Shown here in pieces: positions 1-10,379 of a stretch of 64,000 bases of DNA. Positions within the stretch are counted from its first letter, which is position 1. The number at the start of each line of letters is the position of its first letter. The notes under the pieces are model-generated. The model was given only the letters and a program-made list of their open reading frames with translations. It searched no databases and was not told where the DNA came from. The DNA is taken from NCBI GenBank assembly GCA_963383645.1, contig OY726572.1, forward strand, positions 27,596,792 through 27,660,791. The letters are read 5' to 3'. The stretch comes from Muscardinus avellanarius. Taxonomy: Eukaryota > Chordata > Mammalia > Rodentia > Gliridae. The position numbers were made by a program, and so were the translations under genes.

Positions 1-148
1 ACCTTGTACTTCCTCCCTCTCTCTCTCCCTCCCTCTCTCTTTTTAGAAGTACTTCTTGGATAGGGTTTTGGTGGTCTTTGTGCAAACTTGTGATTCTGGC
101 AGTCTTCTGAGATGGCTATTATCAAGCAATTGTATGGGAACCTTTCTT

Positions 149-362
149 GAGCCAGGCAGGTGGCGCAGGACACCTGTAATCCCAGTACTTGGAAGGCTGG
201 GATAGGAGGATCACAGGTTCCAGGACAGCCTCAGCAAGTAGTGAGACCCTCATCACCCTAGCGTTATCCTGTTTCAAAATTAAAATAGGGCTGAGGGGTG
301 TAGCTTAGAGGTAGAAAGCTCCTAGGTTCAATGACCTGTACCACAAACAAACAGTAACAACA
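149..362 (+). repeat. B1-dID dimeric SINE
   Basis: The left monomer starts AGCCAGGCAGGTGGCGCAG. The right ID-type monomer (TGTAGCTTAGAGGTAGAAAG) ends in an ACAA-rich tail. The copy is full length but diverged, so fairly old. Confidence 0.85.
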
Positions 363-719
363 ATAGCAAAAAGTTTTCTCCATAAACTCCTGCTTTATTT
401 ACAATTTTTGTTTTTTGGTTAGGATTGATACAAATGACTCCATTTTTTATTCTGACAACTTTTGCATTTCTTTTATACATTATTCATTTTCTATGACATT
501 CATTCTCATACTAAACAGAAATGAAAATGATCAGTATTCATGAGTTTCACAAATGAAATTGAATAATGGAGGCACTCAAAGGCTTCAAACATAAGGCAAT
601 GCTAAGGATATGGGAATGCTAACTACCCTGATTCTATCAACGTATGCTCTGTGCACGTGTTGACACACCATGCCAGGTACCACTAATACATGCTAATCAA
701 GGATATTTATAAAAATGCA
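363..719. other. Non-coding, AT-rich, nothing recognised
   Basis: No convincing ORF, RNA gene or repeat family was recognised between the first SINE and an L1 3' end. Confidence 0.5.
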
Positions 720-842
720 ATTATTCTATGATCTGACAATTCTACTCCTAGATATGTAGACATAGACAGACAACTCTCATTATACCAAAATCCTTTGGAT
801 TGTACACTTAAAATGGATGAATCATATGGCAGGTAAATTATG
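720..842 (+). mobile_element. Old L1 3' UTR fragment
   Basis: The run around TTGTACACTTAAAATGGATG followed by ATGGCAGGTAAATTATG resembles the 3' end of ancient mammalian L1 elements in sense orientation. It ends at the TTTA array. Only the last ~120 bp are present. Confidence 0.6.
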
Positions 843-885
<43 letters not shown>

Positions 886-888
886 TTT
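842..888. repeat. (TTTA)n microsatellite
   Basis: About eleven TTTA units lie directly against the tail end of a minus-strand SINE, so the array probably grew from that SINE's A-rich tail. Confidence 0.95.
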
Positions 889-1067
889 GGTACTGGGGAT
901 TGAGCCTCAGGGCATTCTACCTCTGAGCTATACATTCAGCTCTTTTTATTTTTATTTTGGAATTGCTAGGTTGTTGAGAGTTTTGCTATGTTGCTGAGCC
1001 TGTCCTTGTACCTGTGGTCCTCTTGTCTCAGCCTTCAAAGTATGGGAATTACTGGCATTCACCACCA
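887..1067 (-). repeat. B1-dID SINE, diverged
   Basis: Read on the plus strand it shows the complement of the ID arm (GGGGATTGAGCCTCAGGGCA) and then the complement of the B1 arm ending in ACTGGCATTCACCACCAT. Confidence 0.8.
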
Positions 1068-1173
1068 TCTTAATAAAGCTATCAAAATAAAAAAAAAGTT
1101 GAATAACAAAAACAAGACATAAAAGAGTACAAAGTATATGATTCCATTTATCTAAATACAAAAACAGGCAAAA

Positions 1174-1258
1174 TTGGCTGGATGTGGTGGTGCATGCTTA
1201 TAATCATAGCTACTCTGAAGGCTGAGCAGGAGTATTACAAGTTTGAGGACATCTTGGA
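1174..1258 (+). repeat. B1 left-monomer fragment
   Basis: GGCTGGATGTGGTGGTGCATG starts a 7SL-derived monomer that stops where a minus-strand SINE begins. Its right half is not seen on the far side, so it is truncated. Confidence 0.75.
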
Positions 1259-1259
1259 A

Positions 1260-1480
1260 TTTTTTTTTTTTTCTTTTTTGGTGGTACTGGGGGTGGAACC
1301 CAGAGGCTTTCTACCTCCGGGCTATACTCCCAGACCTTTTTATATTTTATTTGGAAACAGGGTCTCACTAAGTTGCTGAGAGCCTCACTAAGTAGCTGAG
1401 GCTGGCTTAGAACCCGTGTGATCCTCCTTGTCTCAGCCTCCCAAGCGCGGGGATTACAAGCGTGCGCCACCACGCCCGGC
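1260..1480 (-). repeat. B1-dID SINE, type A, young-looking
   Basis: A long T run (the complement of the poly(A) tail) is followed by the type A right arm and a nearly intact B1 arm ending CGTGCGCCACCACGCCCGGC. It interrupts or abuts the older + SINE fragment on its left. Confidence 0.9.
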
Positions 1481-1522
1481 AAAATATAATTTTTAAAATG
1501 TTAGTTAAAACGACCTAATTAT

Positions 1523-1637
1523 CTGGCCATGGTGGCTTGCTTCTATAATCCCAGCTTCTGAGGAGGCCGAGGCAGAAGGATCTCAAATTTGACATCTGTC
1601 TGGAAAGTTGAATTAGGTTGTAGGTTTTATCCCCAGT

Positions 1638-1640
<3 letters not shown>
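1523..1640 (+). repeat. Degenerate B1-type SINE
   Basis: It starts CTGGCCATGGTGGCTTGC and contains TATAATCCCAGCTTCTGAGG. The ID arm is reduced to GGTTTTATCCCCAGTA just before the CA array. Confidence 0.65.

Positions 1641-1687
<47 letters not shown>
1641..1687. repeat. (CA)n microsatellite
   Basis: About 23 CA dinucleotides lie at the tail of the preceding SINE. Confidence 0.97.
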
Positions 1688-1688
<1 letters not shown>

Positions 1689-1916
1689 CCTTTAACTTGT
1701 TGGTTTATATGTCCCATGATCATATTATTTATCTGATTTCAAAGTCTGAAATGACTAAAATTCTTAAAATTTGAATTAGCTTGATCTTTTTCTTCTGTAT
1801 TTGAAATTTGTGTAACTCCGTTTTCTTGAAGAAATTCAGGAAGACAAAGATACCTCAGAGGTTTTGGGTACTGAAAAGTGATAAATCTTCTAAACATTTA
1901 TTCTAAATACAGTGCT

Positions 1917-2112
1917 AGCCAGGTGTGGTGATGCATAAGCCCAGTACTTGGGAGGCCCAGACAGGAAGATTGCAGGTTTGAAGCCAAGCCAGCCCCAGCA
2001 ACTTCGTGAGATACTCTTTCGAAACAAAAAAATAAAATAGGGCTGGAGGTTTATCTTGTAGGTAGAATGATCCTGGGTTCAATCTTTAGCACCACAAATA
2101 AAAAAAAATACA
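1917..2112 (+). repeat. B1-dID SINE
   Basis: Both arms are visible: CCAGGTGTGGTGATGCATAA on the left, and a right arm with GTAGGTAGAATGATCCTGGG, ending CACCACAAATAAAAAAAAA. Confidence 0.85.
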
Positions 2113-2600
2113 ATGCTAAAATAGATATTTAAATTGATGTTAAAACTACATTTGTTGCTATACAAGAACTATTGATCACTCTCTGGCCTCCCCCACTTTC
2201 CCTTCTATTGACACTTTCTCTGCTGTTTTTAACAACAACAAATAAATGGCCCTCTATTCTCCCATATCATTCTCCCACTTGACTGGGTGAGATTGTGCCT
2301 CACTTAAATATGATATCCCCCAAGATTCATTGCCTTGCATGAAAAGATGAGCCAAGCCAAGCACTTTTCTCCTGTGAATTTAGGATGGGAAAACTAGGGG
2401 AACTAAGAGTCAGTTGGCCATAGAAGCTGGTTAGAAGGCTGGGTGGAGGGCTTTGGTGATGTGGCATGGCCAGCCAGGACGTCTCAAGTGAGCAGAGAGA
2501 AACCCTGAAGAGGAAGCCGCTCAACAACCCTAAAGAGTAGAGCAGAGCTTGAGGAAGTGATCCAGTATGCAGAACTAATACGGGTAAAATAGGTTCGCTA
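2113..2600. other. Non-coding, nothing recognised
   Basis: Open frames here are short and show no protein family. No known repeat signature was seen. Confidence 0.5.
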
Positions 2601-2820
2601 TGCTGGGCGTGGTGGCGCACGCTTGTAATCCCCGCGCTTGGGAGGCTGAGACAGGAGGATCACACAGGTTCGAAGCCAGCCTCAGCTACTTAGTGAGGCT
2701 CTCAGCAACTTAGTGAGACCCTGTTTCCAAATAAAATATAAAATGGGTCTGGGAGTATAGCCCAGAGGTAGAAAGCCTCTGGGTTCCATCCCCAGTACCA
2801 CACACACAAAAAAAAAAATA
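2601..2820 (+). repeat. B1-dID SINE, type A
   Basis: It starts TGCTGGGCGTGGTGGCGCAC and includes the duplicated ACTTAGTGAG block of the left arm. The right arm reads GTAGAAAGCCTCTGGGTTCC, ending in an A tail. It is well preserved. Confidence 0.9.
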
Positions 2821-2937
2821 GGTTTGCTACTTCCTTTTATAATCTTCATCTTCATATAGAAGTTAAAAAGAGAGTCTTGGATAGTACCAATAAAATAATT
2901 CCAGGAGACTGATCTCCATCTCTCTTTGTCTATGACT

Positions 2938-2999
2938 TCTTTCTTTCCCTTTCTCTCTCTTCTCTTCCCTTCTCTTCTCTTCTCTTCTCTTCTCTTCTC

Positions 3000-3035
<36 letters not shown>

Positions 3036-3042
3036 TCTCTTT
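2938..3042. repeat. Pyrimidine TTCTC/TC microsatellite
   Basis: Runs of TTCTC and TC repeats next to a minus-strand SINE. The Arg/Glu-rich and Ser/Leu-rich open frames across it are translation artefacts. Confidence 0.95.
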
Positions 3043-3243
3043 TGTGGGTCTGGGGATGGAACCCAGGGGCATTCTACCTCCAAGCTACACCCCCTGTCCA
3101 ATTTTTTTTATTCTTTATTTTGAAACTGGGTCTCACTGAATTAATTGCAAAGGGCCTTACTAAGTAGCTGAGGCTGTCCGTGAACCGCGATCCTCCAGTT
3201 TCAGCCTCCCAAATGCTGGGATTACAAGTGTGTGCCACCACTT
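3043..3243 (-). repeat. B1-dID SINE, type M
   Basis: The complement of the ID arm (GGGGATGGAACCCAGGGGCA) is followed by the B1 arm ending GTGTGTGCCACCACTTCCC. Confidence 0.85.
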
Positions 3244-3388
3244 CCCTTTCCCTTTCTCTTTAATTATCTAAAAATGCATATCACCCACAGTACTCTTAAA
3301 ATTTCTAACTCAGTAAAATGAAAGTGATGCTACTGAAGGGCATCGGAATATGCCACTCCAAGATCATAATCATTTGGCATGGTGATTG

Positions 3389-3434
3389 TTTTAAGCTGAA
3401 GGTAAATGGGAAACAGGAGGTACAAGAGCTCCCT
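3389..3434. repeat. Unclassified dispersed repeat, copy 1
   Basis: A stretch with TTTTAAGCTGAAGG, AAATG and TACAAGAGCTC matches a second copy near 5421-5468 over about 46 bp. I do not recognise the family; an LTR fragment is possible. Confidence 0.5.
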
Positions 3435-3540
3435 CCTCTCTCTCTCCCCCCTCTCTCTTGTTCTGTTCTTCCATGTTCTGCCTAATAGCAAGGCAAACAT
3501 TTCTCCTCTCCCATGTACCAGTATGAGGATAGTGACTCTT

Positions 3541-3790
3541 TTTTTATTTATTATTTTTTTAATTGGTGCATTGTAGTTATATATCAATCACATTGGAGTA
3601 CAAGACTTGAGAGGATATACAAGCACACATCATCCAATTAGCCCTCATCCAGCCCCCATCCCATTCCCTCCCCCTCCCTCGATCCCATGCTTGTTTGGTG
3701 ATTAACTTTGATACATTTGTTTATGTACCTCCTGCGTTTTAAAGAGGCTCCATCCTCCCCTATTCCATACCCTCTGATTGGTCAGCGACT
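3541..3790 (-). mobile_element. L1 3' UTR, antisense
   Basis: TTAATTGGTGCATTGTAGTT followed by CATCCAATTAGCCCTCATCC is the reverse complement of the 3' UTR also seen in the L1 ending near 45359 (GTGCACCAATAAAAAATT). It is 5'-truncated. Confidence 0.75.
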
Positions 3791-4246
3791 CTTAAAAAGA
3801 GATGGGAGAGCCAGCACTGAGATGAGTCTACATAAACAAAATTTCCTAAAATAACCATCATTTCCATGTATTTCTTAGTTGCTTTCACACAAATGATTAA
3901 CCATAAAAGCCCCAATCCTTTTTCCTAATAATATCTTTATAATTTACTGCCCTTTGTTAAAATGATCTCTAAGCCACTAAGTCTTCATTTTGATTATAAT
4001 TCTAGCAAGAATCTTTCTATTTAATAAAGAAGCTCAGAAAAAGATAAAATAGATCCTCTCTGTCCTGTACCGTCTAGGGTAGACAGGATTTTCTGTGTCA
4101 TTGAAAGCACTTAAGCAAATATCTAATTTGATAAGGCAATGGGAACATTCATTAGACTCTTTTCTGTGCAATGAAGAAATTTCTGTGAATATTTGTATGT
4201 CTTACTAATTTGTTACCTGATAATGTAAACCTATCCTTTGATGAGA

Positions 4247-4250
<4 letters not shown>
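3791..4250. other. Non-coding, nothing recognised
   Basis: AT-rich DNA without a supportable ORF or repeat call. Confidence 0.5.
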
Positions 4251-4251
<1 letters not shown>

Positions 4252-4291
<40 letters not shown>

Positions 4292-4298
4292 GTGTGTT
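4252..4298. repeat. (TG)n microsatellite
   Basis: TG repeat with two TATG interruptions, at the tail side of a minus-strand SINE. Confidence 0.95.
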
Positions 4299-4488
4299 AC
4301 TGGAGATTGATCCCAGGGGCATTCTACATCCAAGCTACATCCCAGCCATATTTTATTTTTATTTTGAAATAGAATCTCTCTAAGCTGATGAGAGTCTCAC
4401 TACTTGCTGAGGCTATCCTTGAACCTGTGATTCTCCTGTCTCAGCCTCCAAGTACTGGGATTATAGGCATGTACCACCAAGCCCAGCT
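4299..4488 (-). repeat. B1-dID SINE
   Basis: The ID arm complement (GATTGATCCCAGGGGCATTC) is followed by the B1 arm ending TGTACCACCAAGCCCAGC. Confidence 0.85.
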
Positions 4489-5290
4489 TTGGATGCAAAA
4501 TTTAACCAATAGTAAATGGTGTTATATTCTGTAAAAATAATCTTCAAACAGGAACATATAATTCTATCATTCTCCTTACTTTCTGATACTATTGAAACTG
4601 TTATCTGTATATATTTTTTTAATGTTTTTCTCAAACCAGTAGCCTTTTCTTCTCCCTGTATGGTTAAGGGGATGAGGTAGACTACTAGTTTTCATCATTT
4701 ATGATGAACAGCCTTGTTAAATCAAACAGTTGTTACATATTTATTAACTCAAATAATGCAAATGAGTTTCTGTCTTTGGTATATCTGTTTCACTAGCTTG
4801 GGGGAAAAAATCACTTCATCTTCTTTATCATCACATTCCTTATTTGGAAAGCAACCAAATACCTCCCACTTTAGTTTTCTTCTGCTTTTCCCAGTTGTCC
4901 AAGAACTTTGGAATGAGGCCTTGCTGCTTTCATACCCCAGGAAGAGCCCAAGGTGGGGGGTCCACTCGGCCCATGAGCTGATGTTGGCTTCAGATGCTGT
5001 TGTTCAGTTATGCTGCTGAGCGTCTTGGACAGCTGGATGGAGTCCTGTCCATTCCTTCAGTGATGCCCTTGCTGGTATAGGTTCTTGCAGAGGCTGCTGT
5101 GCAGAGCTCCGGGCTTGGACTCCAAGGTGACAGTCACATGCTCAGCCCCACAGCTTATGTGGCGGGGGACCTAGAGGTGTCCACGCTAAGCCCCACTCTG
5201 TACCTGGCTCAGACTCCACACTATGCCTTTTAGATGAGCCTGGTTCACTGGTCCAGACTCTTTGTTCCCTTGTACTTGTCTTTGGGGTGC
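4489..5290. other. Non-coding, nothing recognised
   Basis: A 101-codon open frame at 4714-5019 shows no recognisable domain and no splice-site context, so it is not called as a gene. The rest is unassigned. Confidence 0.45.
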
Positions 5291-5309
5291 TTGATCTCTT
5301 TTCTTTAAT

Positions 5310-5372
5310 TTTTAACTTGATAAAATAAAGAGGCTTATTTAGTCCACAGTGTTGGAGGCTGAAAGTTCAAGA
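5310..5372 (-). repeat. Possible LTR 3' end
   Basis: On the minus strand it reads as the end of a MaLR-like LTR, with an A-rich AATAAGCCTC polyadenylation-like stretch. This is a weak call from resemblance only. Confidence 0.35.
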
Positions 5373-5420
5373 TCTGGATGGGACGCACCTCTCTGAGATA
5401 TACCACCTTGACATGTTGGT

Positions 5421-5468
5421 TATTTTAAGCTGAAGGCAAATGACAAACAGCAGATACAAGAGCTCTCT
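5421..5468. repeat. Unclassified dispersed repeat, copy 2
   Basis: Shares TTTTAAGCTGAAGG and TACAAGAGCTC with the copy at 3389-3434. Same orientation, family unknown. Confidence 0.5.
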
Positions 5469-5559
5469 GCCCTTCCACTTTCTGCAGGATGGCAAGGCTC
5501 CTGGTGCAGGCCTAATGGTGGTATCACTGTGTTTGGAGCATGTGTGGGAAAAAGAGACC

Positions 5560-5870
5560 ATATCTCCAGATCAGCAGTGTCTTGGGATTCTCATTGCTAT
5601 AATCCAAAGATCTGACCATATAACTTAGAGGAACGAAGTTTATTTGCTCATGATTTCCTTGGGGATTTGGGGTTCAGTCCATGTGAAGTGGCAGACTTGG
5701 TTCTCACTTCATGGAGGGTGAAGCAAGAGAAAGAATAGGAGGAGGAGCCAATATATAATCCCCAAAGCCACACCCCAAGGGACCTCTCCTTGCAACCAAG
5801 CCCTGCTTCTAACATTGATACTTTATTTCCAAGAGGGCTGGGGGGACATTTTAAATCCAAACGGTTACAT
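5560..5870 (-). mobile_element. MaLR-like solo LTR
   Basis: The plus strand carries GAGGAACGAAGTTTATTTGC, then CAAAGCCACACCCCAAGGG, then GGGGGACATTTTAAATCC. These are the complements of the LTR's polyadenylation zone, middle and 5' end. The same order is seen in better copies at 8566-9008 (minus) and 23899-24224 (plus). Age is high; no internal sequence adjoins. Confidence 0.6.
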
Positions 5871-6344
5871 GCAGCCAGAGAACTCTTGACATTTTTCCAG
5901 CCAGTGGTCTATTGTATACATTGGCCTGGGTCAGTTGGGGATATACTATCTCTCCCCTCAAAATCAGTCTTGGAATCCTTAAGCAAAGTGGCTAATTCTC
6001 CTCCTGAGAGCTGCATGCAAAGGAGTCTTAGTTGAGGCATCTTTACCAAGCCCATAGAGGTTTCTGTCACTTCTTTCCCCAGGACAATAGCTGGCTCCCT
6101 GCCTTATATGTATGTCACTGGAAAAGTGGACATCCAGATCATAGCTTACTTAGTAAGACAGTCTGCTCCTAATTTGTGACTCAACCTTAGCAGCTGAGAA
6201 AGCTTGCATACTGTTGAATTTTTTCTCTTTTGGTTATGGGAGTCCTAATCCAGAGCCTGACTCTAAAGGTCCCAACTAACCAGGTCTTAACAATATTAGT
6301 CTCCTCAGTACCAAGGAGGAAAGTTATGGTAAAAAGCAGGAAAG
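5871..6344. other. Non-coding, nothing recognised
   Basis: No repeat or coding signal was recognised before the next SINE. Confidence 0.5.
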
Positions 6345-6556
6345 GAAGCCGGTTTATGACACACACTTGTAATCCCAGCATTTGGGAGACTGAGACAGGA
6401 GGATTACGGTTCACAGACAGCCTCAGTTATTTAGTGAGGTCCTTTGCAACTCAGTGAGACCTTGTTTTAAAATAAAGAATAAAAAATAGGGCTGGGGGTG
6501 TTACTCGGAGGTAGAATGCCCCTGGGTTCCATCCTTAGTACTGCAAAAACAAAGAA
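6345..6556 (+). repeat. B1-dID SINE, type M
   Basis: Left arm ACACTTGTAATCCCAGCATT; right arm GGAGGTAGAATGCCCCTGGG, with an A-rich tail. Confidence 0.88.
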
Positions 6557-7327
6557 AAAAAGTAGGAAAGGAAATTTTCTCCAATATGGCCATATTGGGA
6601 AGACAAAGTGAGACCCAGCATCTCAGGGTTGTCTGTCTTCAGGCTGCTGACAGGTGCTTAAGCAGAGGACGAACTGGGGCAGAGAGGGAGACGTATGCAT
6701 AGCCAAACAGTTTTTTAAACAGTCTTGATCAGACTGTGGTCTGGTTGCTCATTCTCTTGAATGGTTCTGCCTGTAAGGTGGTCCCAAGAAGCACTCATCC
6801 CTGGAGGGACTAGCAGGATATTTATCTGTCAGACCTGTGATCCTCAACGAGGGCAATTCAGTTCCCTTGAGATAATTGTTCCTGCTATTCCTGAGAGGTA
6901 TAGCACAGCATTAAAAGTTTTTAGGTGCAATTCCAGGGTGTTGAACAGGATGCTACAAATCTGGTCTCAATCGTAAAAGGGGACACGATTGATTAGGTAA
7001 GTTTAGGTCCAGTAAACTTTGTATTACTAGTTTTTATAAGAGTATTCTTTAAATGATTACCATGGCTATGTGCAGAGTCAAGCAGGAACCTGACCCAAAG
7101 ATTAAGGTACTTAAGGAGACATGTAAAATGAAGGCAGAGTTTCATCTTACTTTTCATCTTACTTTTAGCTTCCCATTGGCCATTTGCAGGCCCAAGTGGA
7201 ACCATTGCTTTCAGTAGAAGCAGCTTTGCTAAGTCCTTATTATAATCTAAGACTGTCAGCACCTATTGGAGGCCACATACTGTCAACAATAGGGCCACCA
7301 GGAGGACTTTAGGCCTGGCCTACAAAG
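6557..7327. other. Non-coding, nothing recognised
   Basis: Several short open frames on both strands, none with a recognisable domain. Confidence 0.5.
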
Positions 7328-7558
7328 GAAGCTATGAGTTTTTATTTTTTATTTTTGCAGGGGATTGAACTGAAGATTGAAACCAGGGGCATTCTACCTC
7401 CGAGCTACACCCCCAGCCCTATTTTTTATTCTTTATTTTGAAACAGGGTCTCACTAAGTTGCAGAGGGCCTCACTAAGTAGCTGAGGCTGTCCTTGAACC
7501 TGTGATCCTCCTGTCTCAGACTTCCAAGTACTGGGATTACAAGCATGTGCCACCCTGC
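7328..7558 (-). repeat. B1-dID SINE, type M
   Basis: The ID complement (ACCAGGGGCATTCTACCTCC) is followed by the B1 arm ending ATGTGCCACCCTGC. It is the first of two SINEs in the same orientation placed nearly end to end. Confidence 0.88.
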
Positions 7559-7579
7559 TTCACTCAAGATATGAGTTCT

Positions 7580-7800
7580 TATTTATTTTTATTTTTTGTG
7601 GTACTGGGGATGGAACCCAGGGGCCTTCTACTTCTGGGATATACTCCAGACCTATTTATATTTTATTTGGGAACAAGTTATCACTAAGTTGCTGAGAGCC
7701 TCACTAAGTAGCTGAGGCTGGCTTTAACCCTGTGTGCTCCTCCTGTATCAGCCCCCCAAGTACTGGGGTTAGAAGCATGTGGCACCATGCCTTGCTCAAG
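7580..7800 (-). repeat. B1-dID SINE, type A-like
   Basis: The right-arm complement reads GGGGCCTTCTACTTCTGGGA, closer to type A than its neighbour. The B1 arm ends GGCACCATGCCTTGC. Confidence 0.85.
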
Positions 7801-8057
7801 ATATGAATATTTAAATCTCTGCATGTTTATATTGTTGAGTGAAAATATCAGTGTGTATTTTAAAATGAATTAAGCCCCTGTCTGAAAAATATAGGGGAGG
7901 AAAAAACTTTTTTTTATCCACTCAGGTTCAGTAGCTGGAGGCCTGTGAATCAACTGATAAAAACCAGAGAAGCAAGAGAAAAAATGGTGTATTGATTTTT
8001 GCCAAGTATATACATGGGAGTGCCCAGTGATGAGAAACCCAAGGGGCTGTTAGAATT

Positions 8058-8091
<34 letters not shown>

Positions 8092-8182
8092 TATAATATT
8101 TTATATATAGAAATCTTATATAAATATAAAATATGTAATGTATATTTTATGTGATATGTATGTATGTGTACACATATATATG

Positions 8183-8216
<34 letters not shown>
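8058..8216. repeat. (TA)n-rich low-complexity DNA
   Basis: Alternating AT runs with TATG interruptions. The Ile/Tyr-rich frame across it is an artefact. Confidence 0.95.
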
Positions 8217-8219
<3 letters not shown>

Positions 8220-8244
8220 TGAAGACACTTTCCTTTGACTTACA

Positions 8245-8372
8245 CCCCAAGCACTTTTAAATGTTTGAAACAGCGTCTCCCTATGTTGCTGAGGCTGGCC
8301 TCAAAACTGTGATCCATCTGTTTCAGCCCCCCAAGTACTGTGATTACAAGTGTGTGCCACTGTGCCCAGCTG
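8245..8372 (-). repeat. B1-monomer SINE fragment
   Basis: Contains GTTGCTGAGGCTGGCCTCAA and CAAGTGTGTGCCACTGTGCC, the complement of the left monomer. No ID arm. Confidence 0.75.
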
Positions 8373-8565
8373 CCTTATGTGCAACTTGATAGATGAAGGG
8401 GAGGGGAAGAAAGGCACTTAGGGAAAAGCAAATGACTTTTGGGGATGATATACGGGCTAGTGGGGGATCTGGCAGTCTAGAAATGATGTTTGTGAGTGGC
8501 ACCAACTCGTTCCTAGGTCTGAGAAGCGTGGACTTGAACCTGGATAGGGCATTTATGATGAGTTC

Positions 8566-9008
8566 TTCCAGGGCTGTTTTAGTCAGCTTTTCTTGTTTTT
8601 GTCATCAAAATTCCTGACAAGGGCAGCTTAGAGGAGGAAAGTTTTACTTGAGCTCACAGCTTTGGAGGTTCAGTCCATAGTTAGCTGGCTCCAAGGCAGA
8701 AACCACATGAAGGAGCATAGTGGAGGGATGCCACTCTCACGCCATGCAGAGAGGGGGAGGGACAGTGAGTGACCAGGGACAGATGTGGTTCCCAAGGCCA
8801 CGCCCCCAGTGAACCTTCTCCATCTACACTCCACCTGCCTAAGCTGCCACCCACCAAGACATTCAAGCCAGTCATCTTTCAGTAGATTGATCCACGGGTG
8901 AGATTAGAGCCCTGATTCAATTGTTCCTTCTCTGAATATGGCTGCACTGGGGGCATGCTCCCAACACATAAGCCTTTTGGGGGGGCATTCCTAACCCAAA
9001 CCATAACA
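8566..9008 (-). mobile_element. MaLR-like solo LTR, nearly complete
   Basis: On the minus strand it starts TGTTATGGTTTGGGTTAGG, runs through a CACTGGGGGCGTGGCC block, and ends near AAGCTGACTAAAACAG. This layout (TG start, GGTTTGG, 3' end in CTGACTAA) is typical of mammalian MaLR LTRs. No internal region flanks it. It is the best of three related copies in the window. Confidence 0.65.
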
Positions 9009-9221
9009 GAGGGTCTCTGCTTTTAGGTGCATAAAGGATTTCAGGAACACAAATAAATGGCTTTATTTCAACATAATTTTTATGCCACAGTGACATATTT
9101 TGTGGGGGCGTTACCCGATCCCCTTCAAAAAGGACTAAATCACTTGAACATTATAAAAGTACATTATGTTTTCTCTCCTGTTTCTTTTGAAAAAAGTATA
9201 ATTTGCTTTAAGAAAGTCCAA

Positions 9222-9432
9222 TTAGCTGGGCGTGGTGGCACAAGCTTATAACCCCAATACTTGGGAGGCTGAGACAGGAGAATCGCAGTTTGAGGACAGC
9301 CTCGGCTACTTAGTGAGGCCCTTTGCAACTCAGTGAGACCCTGTTTCAAAATAAAGAATAAAAAATAGGGCTGGGGGTGTAGCTCAGAGGTAGAATGCCC
9401 CTGGGTTCCATCCTCAGTACCACAAAAAAGTC
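9222..9432 (+). repeat. B1-dID SINE, type M
   Basis: AGCTGGGCGTGGTGGCACAA starts the left arm. The right arm reads AGAGGTAGAATGCCCCTGGG and ends in CACAAAAAA. Confidence 0.9.
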
Positions 9433-9452
9433 CAATTAAAAAAAATAGCCCC

Positions 9453-9550
9453 AGGAACATGGGAGTGTAGCTTAGTGGTAGAATGCATACTTAGCTTGCA
9501 GCAGTTCTTGAATTTGATCCACAGCATTGCTAGAGTAAAAGTAAAAAATA
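9453..9550 (+). repeat. ID-type SINE monomer
   Basis: A single tRNA-derived monomer. GGGAGTGTAGCTTAGTGGTA is the A-box region and TTGAATTTGATCC the degenerate B-box. It is diverged and A-tailed, not a functional tRNA. Confidence 0.7.
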
Positions 9551-10035
9551 AAAAATATCCCTTAATACCCTCAAGCTTCTCTAGATAGCCAACTATAATT
9601 ATTTTTAACTGTAAGTATATGTTTGTTCCAATGATCTTAGTAAAGGAGCTTTGTGATCATGGAATTCCCTTTACTGTGGAATAAGTTTTGATGTCAATGG
9701 ACCCTGGCTAGTATGTTTCACTGTTCAGCCTCAGAGTTCCTCCTAACAGGGGGTGGGAGAGGAGGCTGGTGGCTCATTTGGCACATTGGTGTAGGAAGTT
9801 AAAATGCAACTGACTTACACCACAGAAACTTGGTTTCTTGTTTCTCATTTTCTCATTTCATTATTGTGTAGACACTAACATCATAACAATTTCCTGTTCT
9901 ACCTGGCACATTTTTATCTACATGATGGTCTACCAAATTGGTTTATTCTAGTAAACACCAATGCTTAGGTGTATGTTATTTTTCTTAACTGAAAAAATAA
10001 AATTTAGAGAAAGTATCATCTTTCATATAGAAGAC
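9551..10035. other. Non-coding, nothing recognised
   Basis: No ORF or repeat recognised. Confidence 0.5.
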
Positions 10036-10300
10036 AAGTTGGGGCTGGTGGTGTATCCTGTAATCCCAGTACTGGGAGGCTAAGAGAGGAGGATCACAGG
10101 TTCATGGCCAGGCTCAGCAAGTAGTGAGACTCTCATCAACCTGGTGAGGCCCTGTTTCCAAATAAGAAATAAAAATGAGCTGGGGTTGTAGCTCAAAGGT
10201 AGCATGCCTCTGGTTCAACCCACAGTACCACACACACCAAAAAAATAGGGCTAGTGGTGTAACTTGGAGGTAGAATGCTCCTGAGTTCAATGTCCAGTAC
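10036..10300 (+). repeat. Trimeric SINE: B1-dID-dID
   Basis: A B1 left arm is followed by one ID-type arm (GTAGCTCAAAGGTAGCATGC, ending CAGTACCACACAC). After seven As comes a second ID-type arm (GTGTAACTTGGAGGTAGAAT, ending CCAGTACC). Most copies in this window have only one ID arm. Confidence 0.8.
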
Positions 10301-10305
10301 CAAAA

Positions 10306-10307
<2 letters not shown>

Positions 10308-10347
<40 letters not shown>
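10308..10347. repeat. (CA)n microsatellite
   Basis: About 20 CA units at the tail of the trimeric SINE. Confidence 0.97.
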
Positions 10348-10348
<1 letters not shown>

Positions 10349-10379
10349 ACACAAATAAAAAAATAAATAAAAATAAAGT

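Noticed and set aside
2682..3101. 139-codon minus-strand frame rich in Arg and Glu
   Set aside because: It translates SINE DNA and a TC/TTCTC microsatellite; there is no domain or gene context.
9453..9550. Possible tRNA gene
   Set aside because: A-box and B-box-like sequences belong to an ID SINE; no cloverleaf or proper acceptor stem.
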